Below are positions 33,327-44,022 of a stretch of DNA of 64,000 nucleotides, piece after piece. The stretch comes from Thiocapsa sp. (GTDB taxonomy: Bacteria; Pseudomonadota; Gammaproteobacteria; Chromatiales; Chromatiaceae). Below the pieces are notes generated by a model. The model saw nothing but the letters and a program-made list of their open reading frames with translations, had not been told where the DNA came from and did not search any database. The stretch covers positions 1 through 64,000 of the forward strand of contig NZ_JAABRP010000007.1 of the NCBI RefSeq assembly GCF_011390875.1. The letters run 5' to 3'. The position numbers and the translations under genes were made by a program. Numbering within the stretch: the first letter of the stretch is position 1; the number at the start of each line of letters is the position of its first letter.

Positions 33327-33369
33327 GTTGTCGTTGTCGTCGGTCGTTCTCGATTACGACAACGACAAC
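33327..33369. repeat. Perfect inverted repeat; possible enhancer (UAS) for the sigma54 promoter, or cysH-end hairpin
   Basis: GTTGTCGTTGTCGT-N15-ACGACAACGACAAC, 14-bp perfect arms. Confidence 0.75.
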
Positions 33370-33412
33370 GATTAGCTTCGGTGCTCAACTGATTTCTGAC
33401 ACGTTCCCGGGG

Positions 33413-34132
33413 CTACCGATGCAGCCCGCACTCGCGTTTCAGACCGAAGAATCGCGTCTCTTCCTCCAACATCCCAGGCAGCAACGGTGCCGTGGTATGG
33501 ACATCTCCGACGGAGACATAGCCTTGATCCTGCAGCGGGTGATCCGGTAGGTCATGGCGGCGCAGATAGCGGTGCACGTCGAGGTTGTGCCAGTCGACGA
33601 TCGGGTGGACCTTGAGGCGTCCGTCCTGAAGCCGCAGCACCGGCAGCTCGGCGCGGGAGCTCGCCTGTTGACGGCGCAGCCCGGCGAACCAGGTGCCGGC
33701 GCCCAGCTCGCGGAGTGCGCGTTCCATCGGCTCGACCTTGTTGAGCCGGTTGTAGCGCTCGATGCCGTCGGCTCCCTGCTCCCACAGACGCCCGAGCCGC
33801 GCCTCCTGCCAGGCGGGGGAGAGTGACGGGCGATAGACCTGAAGGTTCAGCCCGAGCCGATCCGTAAGCTCGTCGACGAGGCGATAGGTCTCGGGGAAGA
33901 GATATCCGGTGTCGACCAGAATCACGGGGATCTCGGGCATCAGGCGGCTGACCAAATGCAGCATCACGGCCGATTGGGTCCCGAAGCTGGAGGAGAGGAC
34001 AGGCTGCTGCGGCAGATGCTCCAAGGCCCAACGCACACGGTCCTCGGCCGGCATGGATTCCAAGCGGCGGTTGGCTGCGTGCAACGCGGCCTGATCGCCG
34101 TGGATGAGGGCGTCGAGATCGGGCTTACTCAT
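33413..34132 (-). CDS. cysH: Phosphoadenylyl-sulfate reductase
   Basis: [15 protein letters not shown]...[12 protein letters not shown]...KRECGLH. Confidence 0.92.
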   Translation of the reverse strand: MSKPDLDALIHGDQAALHAANRRLESMPAEDRVRWALEHLPQQPVLSSSFGTQSAVMLHLVSRLMPEIPVILVDTGYLFPETYRLVDELTDRLGLNLQVYRPSLSPAWQEARLGRLWEQGADGIERYNRLNKVEPMERALRELGAGTWFAGLRRQQASSRAELPVLRLQDGRLKVHPIVDWHNLDVHRYLRRHDLPDHPLQDQGYVSVGDVHTTAPLLPGMLEEETRFFGLKRECGLHR

Positions 34133-35810
34133 GGAAGTCCTCCGCAGGATTCACGACGGGACGGACGATCCCGTCACGGATCAGATAGTCGCCGAAACGC
34201 TCGCCGGGTTGGCGACCCTCGGCGTAGCGTCCGAGTAGGATGTCGATCTCGCTCAGGATGGCGGCCTCGTCGAGGTTCTCCCGGTAGAGCCGATTGAGCC
34301 GCGTGCCGATCCCGTCGCCACCGAGCATCAGGTTGTAGCGACCCGGCCCCTTGCCGACGAGTGCCAGCTCGGCGAGATAGGGCCGCGCGCAGCCGTTGGG
34401 GCAGCCGGTGATCCGGGTCACGATCTCCTGATCCGCGACGCCGTGCTCGATCGTCAGGCGCTCGACTTGCGCGAGGAAATCCGGGAAGTAGCGCTCCGCC
34501 TCGGCCATCGCCAAGGGACAGGTCGGCAGCGCGACGCAGGAGATGCCGTTCAGACGGAGCAGCGAGTGTCTCTCGGCAAGTAGGCCATGTTCGCGCGCCA
34601 AGGCGTCGATCTGTGCCTTACGGGCCTCGGGCACGCGCGCGACGATCAGGTTCTGGTTCGGCGTGATTCGGAAATCACCTTGATGGATTCGGGCAATCTC
34701 GCGCAGACCCGTCATTGGGCTGTGGCCCGGACCGTCGATCAGGCGTCCGCTCTCGATATAGAGCGTCAGGTGCCATAGGTCGTCCTGGCCTTTGACCCAA
34801 CCGTAGCGGTCTCCTTGATCGGTGAAACGGACGAGCCGTGCGGGTGCGAAGCGGATCCCCGCACGTCGCTCGACCTCGGCCCGAAAGGTCTCGAGCCCCA
34901 TGCGCTCGATGGTGTACTTGAGCCGGGCCTGACTGCGGTTGAACCGATCCCCGAAATCGCGTTGGGTGGTGACCACGGCCTCGGTGACCGCGAGTGTCCG
35001 GTCCGGCTCCACGAACCCGAGGACGTCGGCGAGTCTCGGGAAGGTCGCGGTGTCCCCGTGGGTCGCGCCCATCCCGCCGCCGGCCGAGACGTTGAAACCG
35101 ATCAGGTCTCCGCCGTCGGCGATGGCCACGAAGCCCAGGTCGTTGGCATAGACGTCGACATCGTTGTGCGGCGGCACCGCTACGGCAGTCTTGAACTTGC
35201 GCGGCAGATAGGTCGGGCCGTAGATGGGCTCGACATCCTCGCCGCCGCCCACCTGCTCGCCGTCGAGCCAGATCTCGTGATAGGCGCGGGTGTGCGGCAG
35301 CAGGTGCTCGCTGATCCGCTTGGCCCAGTCGTAGACCTCTCGATGCAGCGCAGACTCGACCGGATTTGGGTTGCAGAGGACGTTGCGGTTCACATCGCCG
35401 CAGCCGCCGATCGAGTCGATCATGACCTTGTTGATCCCGCGGATCACCGACTTGATGTCGCGTTTGAGGATCCCGTGGTACTGGAAGCTCTGCCGCGTGG
35501 TCAGGCGCAGACTGCCGCCGGCGAGCTCGCGGCCGATGCCGTCGATTGCCAGCCATTGCGCCGGGGTGCAGACGCCGCCCGGCAGGCGTGCACGCAGCAT
35601 GAAACCGAAATAGGGCTCGAGATACTGCTCGCGTCGTTCTTGGCGGCGGTCGCGATGGTCCTGTTGATAGAAGCCGTGAAACTTGCTGATCTGGGTGTCG
35701 TCCGGGCTGATGGCGCCCGTCAGCGCGTCGGCCAGGCTCTCCGCAAGCGTGCCGCGGAGATAGTTGCTGCGGGCCTTGATCCGCTCGTTCTCGTGGAGGG
35801 GTGCGCTCAT
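34125..35810 (-). CDS. cysI: Sulfite reductase hemoprotein subunit
   Basis: [58 protein letters not shown]. Confidence 0.96.
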   Translation of the reverse strand: MSAPLHENERIKARSNYLRGTLAESLADALTGAISPDDTQISKFHGFYQQDHRDRRQERREQYLEPYFGFMLRARLPGGVCTPAQWLAIDGIGRELAGGSLRLTTRQSFQYHGILKRDIKSVIRGINKVMIDSIGGCGDVNRNVLCNPNPVESALHREVYDWAKRISEHLLPHTRAYHEIWLDGEQVGGGEDVEPIYGPTYLPRKFKTAVAVPPHNDVDVYANDLGFVAIADGGDLIGFNVSAGGGMGATHGDTATFPRLADVLGFVEPDRTLAVTEAVVTTQRDFGDRFNRSQARLKYTIERMGLETFRAEVERRAGIRFAPARLVRFTDQGDRYGWVKGQDDLWHLTLYIESGRLIDGPGHSPMTGLREIARIHQGDFRITPNQNLIVARVPEARKAQIDALAREHGLLAERHSLLRLNGISCVALPTCPLAMAEAERYFPDFLAQVERLTIEHGVADQEIVTRITGCPNGCARPYLAELALVGKGPGRYNLMLGGDGIGTRLNRLYRENLDEAAILSEIDILLGRYAEGRQPGERFGDYLIRDGIVRPVVNPAEDFHE

Positions 35811-37609
35811 GCGTAGAGGTCTCTGTGGTAGCGCGCCTCGCGGCGCAGGGTGTCGACGCAGGCTTGCGCGGCGTCGGGGTCGAGTCCGGCCTCGGTGGTG
35901 AAGATGTCCACGAGGGCGCGATCCACAGCCTGTCCCATGACGGTCGCGCCGCAGACATAGAGGTGCGCACCGGCGTCGATCCAGCGCAGGATCTCCATGC
36001 CCTCTTCGCGCAGCCGCTGCTGCACGTAGAGCTTTTGCGCACCGTCGCGCGAGAACGCCAGGCTGACCCGATCGAGTCGGCCGGCCTTGCGGTGTGCTTG
36101 CCAGTCGAGCTGATAAAGAAAATCGCGGTGGAAGTGCCGGTTGCCGAAGATCAGCCAGTTGCGGCCACCGTCGCCGTTGGCCGCACGCTGTTGAAGGAAG
36201 GCTCGATAGGGCGCAACGCCCGTGCCGGAGCCGATCATGATCAACGGTGTGTTCCCGTCGTCCGGCAGACGAAAGGCGTCGTTCTCGGCCAGGTAGACGC
36301 GGACCGCTTCGTTGCGCCCGAGCCGCTCGCTCAGGAACCCGGATGCCGCGCCTAGATGATCCCGGCCATGCGCCTGATAGCGGACCACGGAGACCGTGAG
36401 ATGGACCTCGTCCTCGTACTCGGCCTGGCTCGAGGCGATCGAGTAGAGCCGCGGCTGGAGCGGGCGCAGCAGCGCGACCAGTGCGGGCGCATCGATGGGG
36501 GCCGGATGGTCCGAGACCAGATCGATGAGCTGGCGCTCGCCCGAGTAGGCCCGCAGCGTCGCGGCGTCGGTTGCCAGTGCCTTCAGCTCCGGCGTGCACG
36601 ACCGCTCGGACCAGGCGCGTACTGTCGTCGGATGCAGCTGCGTCAGCTCGAGCCGCTCGATTAAGGCGCGGCGCAGATCGATCTCCTCGTCGCCCAGACG
36701 GATGCGGGTCTCACCCTCGAGTCCGACACCGGCCAGGATCGCGTCGGCGAGCGCCGGATCGTTCTTGACCCAGACGCCCAGGGCATCGCCCGGCCGGTAG
36801 TGCAGGGCGCCGGGGTCGATCGCAAGGGCCAGATGACGGACGTCCGCGACTGCGTCCGGCGTCGTAATCCGGCGGTTCTCGAGCAGGGTTGCGGGGTAGG
36901 GGTTGTCCTTGTCGTAGGGGCGGGCCTGGTTTTGGCTCTGCTCTTGATGGGAGCGCAGACCCGGCATCGCCACGACATTGCCGGCGCGGCGCGGTGCAAT
37001 TGCGTTCAGCCGGTTCAAGGCATCCGTCGACCAGCGCTCGGTGTCCGGTCGGTAGTCCAGATCGCAGCATTGCAGCGGCAGGATGCGCTGTGCGCCCAGC
37101 TCCGCAAGTCGGCGATCGAAGTCCACGGCGGTCCGGCAGAAGTGCTCGTAGCTCGAGTCGCCCAGGCCCAGGACAGCGTATCGCAGTTGCTCCAGCCGCA
37201 CTGCGCCCTGATCCTGGACGAAGGCGTGCAGTGCAAAGGCGCTTTCCGGCGGCTCGCCCTCGCCGTGGGTGCTGACAACAAGCAGGACCCACCGCTCTTT
37301 GGTCAGCTTGCGCGGACTGAAGTCGCCCATGGAGATAACCCGGACGTCCATCCCCTGACCGAGCGCCTGCGATCCGAGCTGTTCGGCCACCGCTTTGGCG
37401 TTGCCGGTCTGGGAGCCGTAGAGGATGGTGATGGTCTCCACCGCCTTCGGCTCGGCGGGCGCTGTTGGACCTCTGCCGCCGATCCCCGCGAGGTAGCCGC
37501 TGACCCAGGCGATCTGCGTGGGCGACATATCCTTCAACGCCACCTGCAGGGCGCGAAGCTGATGATCGTCGACCGGACTGGTCAAAGCGTTTAACTGTGA
37601 AAGGGCCAT
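35807..37609 (-). CDS. cysJ: Sulfite reductase flavoprotein subunit
   Basis: [19 protein letters not shown] flavodoxin domain; [29 protein letters not shown] overlap with cysI. Confidence 0.96.
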   Translation of the reverse strand: MALSQLNALTSPVDDHQLRALQVALKDMSPTQIAWVSGYLAGIGGRGPTAPAEPKAVETITILYGSQTGNAKAVAEQLGSQALGQGMDVRVISMGDFSPRKLTKERWVLLVVSTHGEGEPPESAFALHAFVQDQGAVRLEQLRYAVLGLGDSSYEHFCRTAVDFDRRLAELGAQRILPLQCCDLDYRPDTERWSTDALNRLNAIAPRRAGNVVAMPGLRSHQEQSQNQARPYDKDNPYPATLLENRRITTPDAVADVRHLALAIDPGALHYRPGDALGVWVKNDPALADAILAGVGLEGETRIRLGDEEIDLRRALIERLELTQLHPTTVRAWSERSCTPELKALATDAATLRAYSGERQLIDLVSDHPAPIDAPALVALLRPLQPRLYSIASSQAEYEDEVHLTVSVVRYQAHGRDHLGAASGFLSERLGRNEAVRVYLAENDAFRLPDDGNTPLIMIGSGTGVAPYRAFLQQRAANGDGGRNWLIFGNRHFHRDFLYQLDWQAHRKAGRLDRVSLAFSRDGAQKLYVQQRLREEGMEILRWIDAGAHLYVCGATVMGQAVDRALVDIFTTEAGLDPDAAQACVDTLRREARYHRDLYA

Positions 37610-37763
37610 CGGTCGAAATCCCCTGGCATATGTCGTGCTTTCTGTCAGTCCGGTTCGGGATCTGACTCGCTTGGACCTGCAGGTCCGGTTCGGCACGGAG
37701 TTTAGGCAGGCGGCAAAGGCGATTTGAAATGATCATTCATGCGTCGTTATCACGAGGAATGAT

Positions 37764-38735
37764 ATGGAGCTACGCCAACTACGTTCTCTCGTGACCCTGG
37801 TCGAGGTTCGGTTCAACGTGAGCCGAACCGCGGAGCGCCTGCACCTGGTGCAGTCGGCCGTGACCCAGCATCTCAAGCAGCTCGAGGCGGAGCTCGGCAC
37901 GCGGCTGTTCGTGCGCCACGGCAAACGTCTTGTCGGGTTGACCGAGGTCGGCGAGCAGGTCTTTCGGCACGCCTGCGAGGCGTTGCGCCAGACCGGGAAC
38001 ATCCTCGCGGTGGGTCGCGATCATCTGGAGGAAGATCGGGGCGTGCTGCGCTTGGGCGCCACCCACACGCAGGCCCGCTATGTGCTGCCGCCGGTGATCC
38101 GGCGCTTCGCCGCCGCCTACCCGGCCGTGGAGCTTCAGATCCATCAAGGCACGCCCGGCCAACTGGTCGACATGGCCCTGCGCGACCTGGTGGATCTGGC
38201 GATCTGCACCGAGGCCCTGGGCGACGAGATCGCGCTGCAGACCATCCCCTGCTATCGGTGGAACCGCTGCTTGATCGCGCCGCGGTCGCATCCCTCGCTC
38301 GATCTGGCTCCCATGACCCTGGCTGCGCTCTGCGAGCACCCGATTATCACTTACGTTTTCGGGTTCACCGGGCGCGGCGGCTTCAGTGACACCTTTGCGA
38401 AAGCCGGATTGCATCCCAAGGTGGTCCTGAGCGCAGCGGACACCGACGTGATCAAGACCTACGTCCGCGAGGGACTCGGTGTCGGGATCATCGCCGCTCT
38501 GGCCTATCAGCCCGACGAAGATGCGGACCTCGGGATCCGCGATCTCGCCGACCTCTTCCCTTGGGAGGTCACCAAGATCGCCTACGCCCGGGACAAATAT
38601 CTGCGCCGCTACCATCAGCACTTCGTCGACATCTTCAAGCGTTGTACCGGCGACATATCGTGCGAGCACGTCGGGTCAAGCATCCGTGCGCAATCGGCAA
38701 CGCGCGCGCTGCATGATCCGGCGATCGCGGATTGA
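37764..38735 (+). CDS. cysB: LysR-family regulator, CysB-like
   Basis: MELRQLRSLVTLVEVRFNVSRTAERLHLVQSAVTQHLKQLEAELG; divergent from cysJIH. Confidence 0.85.
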   Translation: MELRQLRSLVTLVEVRFNVSRTAERLHLVQSAVTQHLKQLEAELGTRLFVRHGKRLVGLTEVGEQVFRHACEALRQTGNILAVGRDHLEEDRGVLRLGATHTQARYVLPPVIRRFAAAYPAVELQIHQGTPGQLVDMALRDLVDLAICTEALGDEIALQTIPCYRWNRCLIAPRSHPSLDLAPMTLAALCEHPIITYVFGFTGRGGFSDTFAKAGLHPKVVLSAADTDVIKTYVREGLGVGIIAALAYQPDEDADLGIRDLADLFPWEVTKIAYARDKYLRRYHQHFVDIFKRCTGDISCEHVGSSIRAQSATRALHDPAIAD

Positions 38736-39290
38736 CCTCGTTGTCGCACCCGTGGGCCTACGTTTGGGCGGATGCTCGGAAGGCTTGCGTCGTTCGACTT
38801 AAATTAAACCGCAGCGCCGTCTCGGGAATCGAAATGGGACAAAGTGTCTCGTCGCCCGGGTGCTTGAAGGCCATTTTGTCCGTGCCGCGACCGGTTTCAC
38901 GGCAACGATTCCGTCGTTGTCGGTACGCCGTGGTCCGTTCGATGGGGTCCGGGCGCAGCCACGAACACCGCGACGTGCCCGATTCATTACACGCGCGATC
39001 GCGGCACGATTCTCCTTCAACCGCTGAGCCGGCGCGGTTTTTGCCGGTTTATACGAAAGCGCCCTCTATCCATCCCTCGTCGTCGTTGCCCATGGTCCGG
39101 CATGCGATCCGACGATCCGAGAAACGAAGAGCCGGTCGATGGCCTAATTCGTGCACTTCTCGCTATCGACGCGTCGTGAATTGTGAAGCGACTTGCATCC
39201 GTGTCGGCTGCGCACGGGAGGTTTGAATCGTTTCGTTTAATACAAAATATTCGATGCGTGCTTGTCTCTCATTCCATTCTGGAGGCGGTT

Positions 39291-39758
39291 ATGCCCGATT
39301 CTGCAGTCAGTCTTCACTCCGGCCGTGAGCCATGGCGTCCGAACCTCGTTCCGCTTGTGACCTTGATGGTCTGCACATGCGTACTCACAACCTATTTCTT
39401 GGTTGATACCTATCTCATTCGGCAGCCATCGGTGAAATATGCCGAGAACGGCACGGCGTTCGTTCTCAGGCTTCGAGAACCGCTCGATACGTCTTCCCAG
39501 ATCAAGGCCGACGGCGCACGGCTCATTCAAGCGATTGCAGAGGTCAAGCAGCAATCGGACGACCTCAAGTCCGAGATCGCCGAGCGCTTGACCAAAGACC
39601 AGGCATACCAGGTGGAGCTCGCGGCCTTTATGACGCAGTTGGAGGATGCCGAGAAGGTGATCGCCACCCTGAAGGAGGAGGTCATCGGGCTGCAGCAAGA
39701 CTATGCCCGGGCGAGCGGCACAGATGCGAAGACCGCCCAACGGGTCAAAGAGGACTGA
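39291..39758 (+). CDS. Hypothetical single-TM coiled-coil protein upstream of narK
   Basis: GGAGG Shine-Dalgarno; one TM then a long helical region. Confidence 0.65.
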   Translation: MPDSAVSLHSGREPWRPNLVPLVTLMVCTCVLTTYFLVDTYLIRQPSVKYAENGTAFVLRLREPLDTSSQIKADGARLIQAIAEVKQQSDDLKSEIAERLTKDQAYQVELAAFMTQLEDAEKVIATLKEEVIGLQQDYARASGTDAKTAQRVKED

Positions 39759-39862
39759 TCGGGCACCCTCCCGAGATCGCCGAGCAGACACCCAAGCGCA
39801 CGTCGACGGGGGCAGACAGTCCCTCGCTTCCACCAGACTCTTGACCTCACGAGGAGACGTCC

Positions 39863-41230
39863 ATGGCAACCTCTAGCGCGGATGCACTTGCGAGCGGCGG
39901 GTCGGCCGCCGATTCTTATCTGGAAACCAAGCCCAGCCGCTGGATCACCAACTGGAACCCCGAGAACGAAGGGCAGTGGAATACGGTCGGAAAAAAGATC
40001 GCGCGTCGCAATCTGACCTGGTCCATGTTCGCCGAGTTTCTCGGCTTTGCGATGATGGGACTCTGGGGCATCGTCGTCCCGCAACTGCCCGCCGCGGGCT
40101 TCAACTTTACCGCGGACGAGCGCTTCTGGCTGATCGCCGCGCCGGGTCTCACCGGTGCCTTGATGCGGTTCCTCTACACCTTCACGGTCCCGATGGTCGG
40201 AGGGCGGAACTGGACCATCGCCTCAGCGTTGTTGCTGATGATCCCCGCGGCAGGACTTGCCTACGCAGTCAGCGATCCGACAACCCCTTTTTGGCTTCTG
40301 ATCATCATCGCGAGCTTGGCGGGCCTAGGGGCCGGTAATTTCACCTCGTCGATGGTCAACATCTCCTTCTTCTATCCGGAGAAGGTGAAGGGTGCCGCAC
40401 TCGGACTGAACGCATCCGGCGGCAATCTGGGTGTCGCTTGGGTTCAGTTCACGGTTCCGATCGTGATCATCACGGCCGGCGGCTTGGCGCTCGACCGTGC
40501 CGGTTTGATCTTCATCCCGCTCTGCATCATCGCGGCGATGGGCGCCTACTTCTACATGAACAACCTGACCTGCGCTCGGGCCGATATCAAGAGCTTCGGG
40601 CTGGCGCTCGCGGACAGAAACACCTTTATCATCTCGTGGCTCTATATCGGGACCTTCGGCTCCTATATCGGGTATGCGAATACCTTCGCGACGCTATTGC
40701 GCTCCGAGTTTCCCGAAGTTTCGATGAAAATCGTCTTCGTCGGCGCCTTGACGGGTGCATTGGTGCGACCGATCGGTGGATGGCTCGCCGACCGTTATGG
40801 CGGGGCACGGATGACGATGATCGTCTTCAGTTTGATGTGCGCGGGAAGTCTCGGGCTGGTGATGACCTTGGAGCAATTGAACTTCCCGCTGTTCTTCGGG
40901 CTCTTCATGCTGCTGTTTATTGCGGCAGGAATGGGCAACGGAACCGTTTATCGCATGATTCCGGCAGCGTTTCGAGCCACGGCTCTCGATCCGCAGACGG
41001 GCAGCCTCGATCCGACCAAGCTGGCCTCGGCACGCCGTCTGGCGGGTGGCTGTATCGGTGTCGCCGGGGCTATCGGCTCGCTCGGCGCCTTCTTTATTCC
41101 ACGCAGCTTTGCGATGTTCGGCATCGTCGGTGGTTTCACGCTTTTCCTCGGCTGCTATATCACGATGCTCTTCATGACGTGGTACTTCTATCTGCGCCGC
41201 AGCTCGCCCTTGTCGATCGCCAATGTCTAA
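39863..41230 (+). CDS. narK: NarK-type nitrate/nitrite MFS transporter
   Basis: GLGAGNFTSSMVNISFFYPEKVKGAALGLNASGGNLGVAWVQ; GALVRPIGGWLADRYGGARMT signature motifs. Confidence 0.94.
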   Translation: MATSSADALASGGSAADSYLETKPSRWITNWNPENEGQWNTVGKKIARRNLTWSMFAEFLGFAMMGLWGIVVPQLPAAGFNFTADERFWLIAAPGLTGALMRFLYTFTVPMVGGRNWTIASALLLMIPAAGLAYAVSDPTTPFWLLIIIASLAGLGAGNFTSSMVNISFFYPEKVKGAALGLNASGGNLGVAWVQFTVPIVIITAGGLALDRAGLIFIPLCIIAAMGAYFYMNNLTCARADIKSFGLALADRNTFIISWLYIGTFGSYIGYANTFATLLRSEFPEVSMKIVFVGALTGALVRPIGGWLADRYGGARMTMIVFSLMCAGSLGLVMTLEQLNFPLFFGLFMLLFIAAGMGNGTVYRMIPAAFRATALDPQTGSLDPTKLASARRLAGGCIGVAGAIGSLGAFFIPRSFAMFGIVGGFTLFLGCYITMLFMTWYFYLRRSSPLSIANV

Positions 41231-41236
41231 GGGGGA

Positions 41237-41713
41237 ATGATCATGTTCAAGCATATCCTGGTTCCGACCGACGGTACGCCGCTTTCTCAAGACACCTCGC
41301 ACGCCGCGGTCGCCTTGGCGAAGGCCCTCGGCGCTCGAATCACCGCCTACCATGCAAAGTCGCAGATCGCGTCGACCACCTTCTCGGCGGCGATCTTCGA
41401 CGGCGATCTTGTGGACGAGGCGACGCGCGCGCAGTTCGAGAAGGCGGCCGAAGCCTCCGCCCGCAGCAGCTTGGACTTCGTCGAACGTTCCTGTGGCGAG
41501 GCCGGCGTGCCGTGCGAGACGATGACGACGCCGACGGATACGCCCGCGGAGGCGATCCTCGAGGCCGCATCGCAATGCGGTGCCGACCTCATCTTCATGG
41601 CGTCACACGGGCGCAAGGGATTCAAGTCCCAATTGATCGGAAGCGAGACGCAGAAGGTCCTGACCCACTCGAAGATCCCGGTACTCGTCTATCGCTGGGG
41701 CGACGTGGCTTGA
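41237..41713 (+). CDS. Universal stress protein
   Basis: MFKHILVPTDGTPLSQDTSHAAVALAKALGARITAYHA; GADLIFMASHGRKGFKSQLIGSETQKVLTHSKIPVLV. Confidence 0.95.
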   Translation: MIMFKHILVPTDGTPLSQDTSHAAVALAKALGARITAYHAKSQIASTTFSAAIFDGDLVDEATRAQFEKAAEASARSSLDFVERSCGEAGVPCETMTTPTDTPAEAILEAASQCGADLIFMASHGRKGFKSQLIGSETQKVLTHSKIPVLVYRWGDVA

Positions 41714-41801
41714 TCTTGGGGCCGGCTCGGGGAGGGCGGATGCGTCCACCGTGTCCTGCCGGCCGGGCGCCGTCGTGCCGAGTCCACCTGCTGGAATACA
41801 C

Positions 41802-42275
41802 ATGTACAAGCATATCTTTGTCCCGACCGACGGCTCCGATCTCTCGGAGGCAACCGCCCGCCAAGCGGTCGCCTTCGCCAAGCAGATCGGTGCCCGTATC
41901 ACCGCATTCCATGCCAAACCGAACCTCTCCGCGACGCATTTCTTCGGCGAAGACAAGACAGCGGCACCGAGCTCGTTGGATCAGATCGACGAGCAGATCG
42001 AGAAAGACGTTCAAAAGAGCCTCGGGTTCGTCGAAAAACTCTGCAGCCAGGCCGACGTGCAATGTGATGTGATCTCCTCGCCGAGCAATACCCCTTACGA
42101 GGCCATCGTCGATGCCGCGACCCGATCCGGCGCCGATCTCATCTTCATGGCCTCGCATGGCCGCAAAGGAATCAAGGCAAAGATCCTCGGGAGCGAAACC
42201 CTGCGCACCCTGACGCATTCCCCCATTCCCGTGCTCGTCCACAGCTACGGCGAGCGCGAACCCCCGAGTGCTTAA
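41802..42275 (+). CDS. Universal stress protein, paralog of the preceding gene
   Basis: MYKHIFVPTDGSDLSEATARQAVAFAKQIGARITAFHA; GADLIFMASHGRKGIKAKILGSETLRTLTHSPIPVLV. Confidence 0.95.
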   Translation: MYKHIFVPTDGSDLSEATARQAVAFAKQIGARITAFHAKPNLSATHFFGEDKTAAPSSLDQIDEQIEKDVQKSLGFVEKLCSQADVQCDVISSPSNTPYEAIVDAATRSGADLIFMASHGRKGIKAKILGSETLRTLTHSPIPVLVHSYGEREPPSA

Positions 42276-42278
42276 GGA

Positions 42279-42453
42279 ACGATTCAAAAACAACCGAAAC
42301 CCGTAGGATGGGTAGAGCGAAGCGAAACCCATCCAGCCCGCGCCAAGCGCCTCGGACCGAAACCCGGTAACGCAACGGTTTGGAGGATGGGTTTCGCTGA
42401 CGATCTACCCATCCTTCGCGTTCATCAAGGTGTTCACCTTGTTTCTGAATCGT
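42279..42453. repeat. MITE-like element with terminal inverted repeats, containing two GGATGGGT palindromes (copy b)
   Basis: ACGATTCAAAAACA ... TGTTTCTGAATCGT (13/14 inverted match); internal palindromes 42305-42414. Confidence 0.8.
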
Positions 42454-42562
42454 CACTAGGCGATTTCCGGGAATGAATATGCCGCCTTGCAGACGATTCG
42501 GCCGGAAGTGACGTCAGGTCGTCGCGAAGCGGCGACATCTCCCGCTCGTTCCAGCGGGTGGA

Positions 42563-42630
42563 CTCGTGACACCCGCTCCGCGGTGTCACGCACGCCCCGT
42601 GGCGCTCTGCGCCACGTCTCAAGATGGCCA
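42563..42630. repeat. Double-hairpin dispersed repeat, copy iii (inverted orientation)
   Basis: Reverse complement ACGTGGCGCAGAGCGCCACGGGGCGTGCGTGACACCGCGGAGCGGGTGTCACGAG. Confidence 0.88.
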
Positions 42631-42662
42631 GAGCCACGAACAAAACCTCGGATGACACCGCC

Positions 42663-42857
42663 ATGATCAGCACCGGAACCCTGATGCTCTGCAAGGCGCT
42701 CCTGACCGCGGGCGCCATCATGGGGTTCCTGCTCCGCGAGCTGTGGTTGCTGCGTCGGATGAAACGGGAAGACGAGGCGCGCAAGGCCGAGGCGGCGGGC
42801 GCGGTCGACCCGCAGAAGTCCCGCAACGAGGACGCGACCGGCACAACCGCCAGTTGA
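42663..42857 (+). CDS. Small hypothetical single-TM protein
   Basis: MISTGTLMLCKALLTAGAIMGFLLRELWLLRRMKRED... Confidence 0.5.
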   Translation: MISTGTLMLCKALLTAGAIMGFLLRELWLLRRMKREDEARKAEAAGAVDPQKSRNEDATGTTAS

Positions 42858-42873
42858 GCGGAGAGCGATCACC

Positions 42874-43853
42874 ATGGCGTCATCTTCCGACCCCGAAAAC
42901 ACGTCGGACGATCTCCGCGAAATCCTTCGAGTCTCCCTGGCCAATTGGCCTTTCCTACGGCCTGTCAAGACCCTTGCCCCGAAGATCGCCGATTGTGGCG
43001 CGCCTGCGAGCTTGCGAGCTTCGCCGAACATCGTCTCGGCGGCATCCCGGACCCACGGTCGCTGACGGACGCGGCGATCGAGAACTGGAGCCGCTTGAGC
43101 CTGACGACGGGCGAAGCGATCGGGGATCCAGCCGAACTAGGCGATTATCTCCCCTACTGGATCATGCTCGATGGCCACTGCCTGGGTACCCTTGCCGTCG
43201 CGCTTCGCGACCCGGGGTGGGGCGAGCACTTCATGTGGATCGCCAGCCTCTATCTGTTCAGGGAGGAGCGGCGCCAAGGCCACGCCGACCGGGTCATGGA
43301 CGCGTTGGACGGCACCGCACGGCGTTTGGGTCTGGGCGGCATCCGGCTCAAGACCGATTGGACCTGGCAGGGCGCGCTGCGCTTCCATCTGCACCGGGGC
43401 TTCTGGGTCGCCAACTGGAAGCGCTCGCTGAGCCTGGTGCGCTATCTTGCAGACCCCGTCTACGAGATCCGCGAGCGCGCGCAAGGACTAGATTTCCTGC
43501 TGCATCGCGACGACTCGATCAGGGCCGCGCCTGCGTGTTTGATATCCGCCGGGCGCGACGGTGACCGTCTGATCTGGGAGGACCGACGCGAATCCGCATC
43601 TGCCGACGACGCGTTCGTCGAACCCCGTGGCAGCGTCGCATCGACCTTCGCCCTCGGCCTTGCAGTCCGGGGATGGCCGCTGATCCGCGGTCCGAACGAA
43701 TGGGAGCAGCGCCATCGCTGGTGCGATGTCGGCATGCCCGAGGGGTTGGCCGACAAGATCACCATCTTCGAAGCCTATACCCGCCACTGCTGCTTCCGCG
43801 TCGAAACACCGCGGATTCCCGGGTTGATCTATCCGGGATGGGACGTGCTGTGA
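42874..43853 (+). pseudogene. GNAT-like acetyltransferase, reading frame interrupted near 42960-42995
   Basis: N-terminus in the 42874 frame (MASSSDPENTSDDLREILRVSLANWPF...) continues in the 42945 frame (...DRRLWRACELASFAEHRLGG...). Confidence 0.6.
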
Positions 43854-43860
43854 ACCCCCG

Positions 43861-44022
43861 TCACCGCGTCGAGGCGTGATCCAACGAGACCGAAAGCTGT
43901 CCGTAGACCGTGGGTCCGTCCGTCGTCGTGTCCGTGTCCGCAACGGGACCAGGGCGGTTGGTCGAGCAGGCGCAAAGCGCGAGCGCGAAAACGAGCAGGA
44001 TAAGTGGAGGAAGGGTCTTCAT
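43861..44022 (-). CDS. Small predicted lipoprotein (53 aa)
   Basis: MKTLPPLILLVFALALCACSTNRPGPVADTDTTTDGPTVYGQLSVSLDHASTR; lipobox-like segment. Confidence 0.6.
   Translation of the reverse strand: MKTLPPLILLVFALALCACSTNRPGPVADTDTTTDGPTVYGQLSVSLDHASTR

Noticed and set aside
39030-39045. CGGCGCGGTTTTTGCC as a third sigma54 promoter upstream of the 39291 gene
   Set aside because: GG-N10-GC spacing fits, but three consensus positions mismatch and it lies far from the start codon; too weak to list.
40438-42072. 544-aa plus ORF overlapping narK and usp genes
   Set aside because: Out-of-frame translation of well-identified genes.
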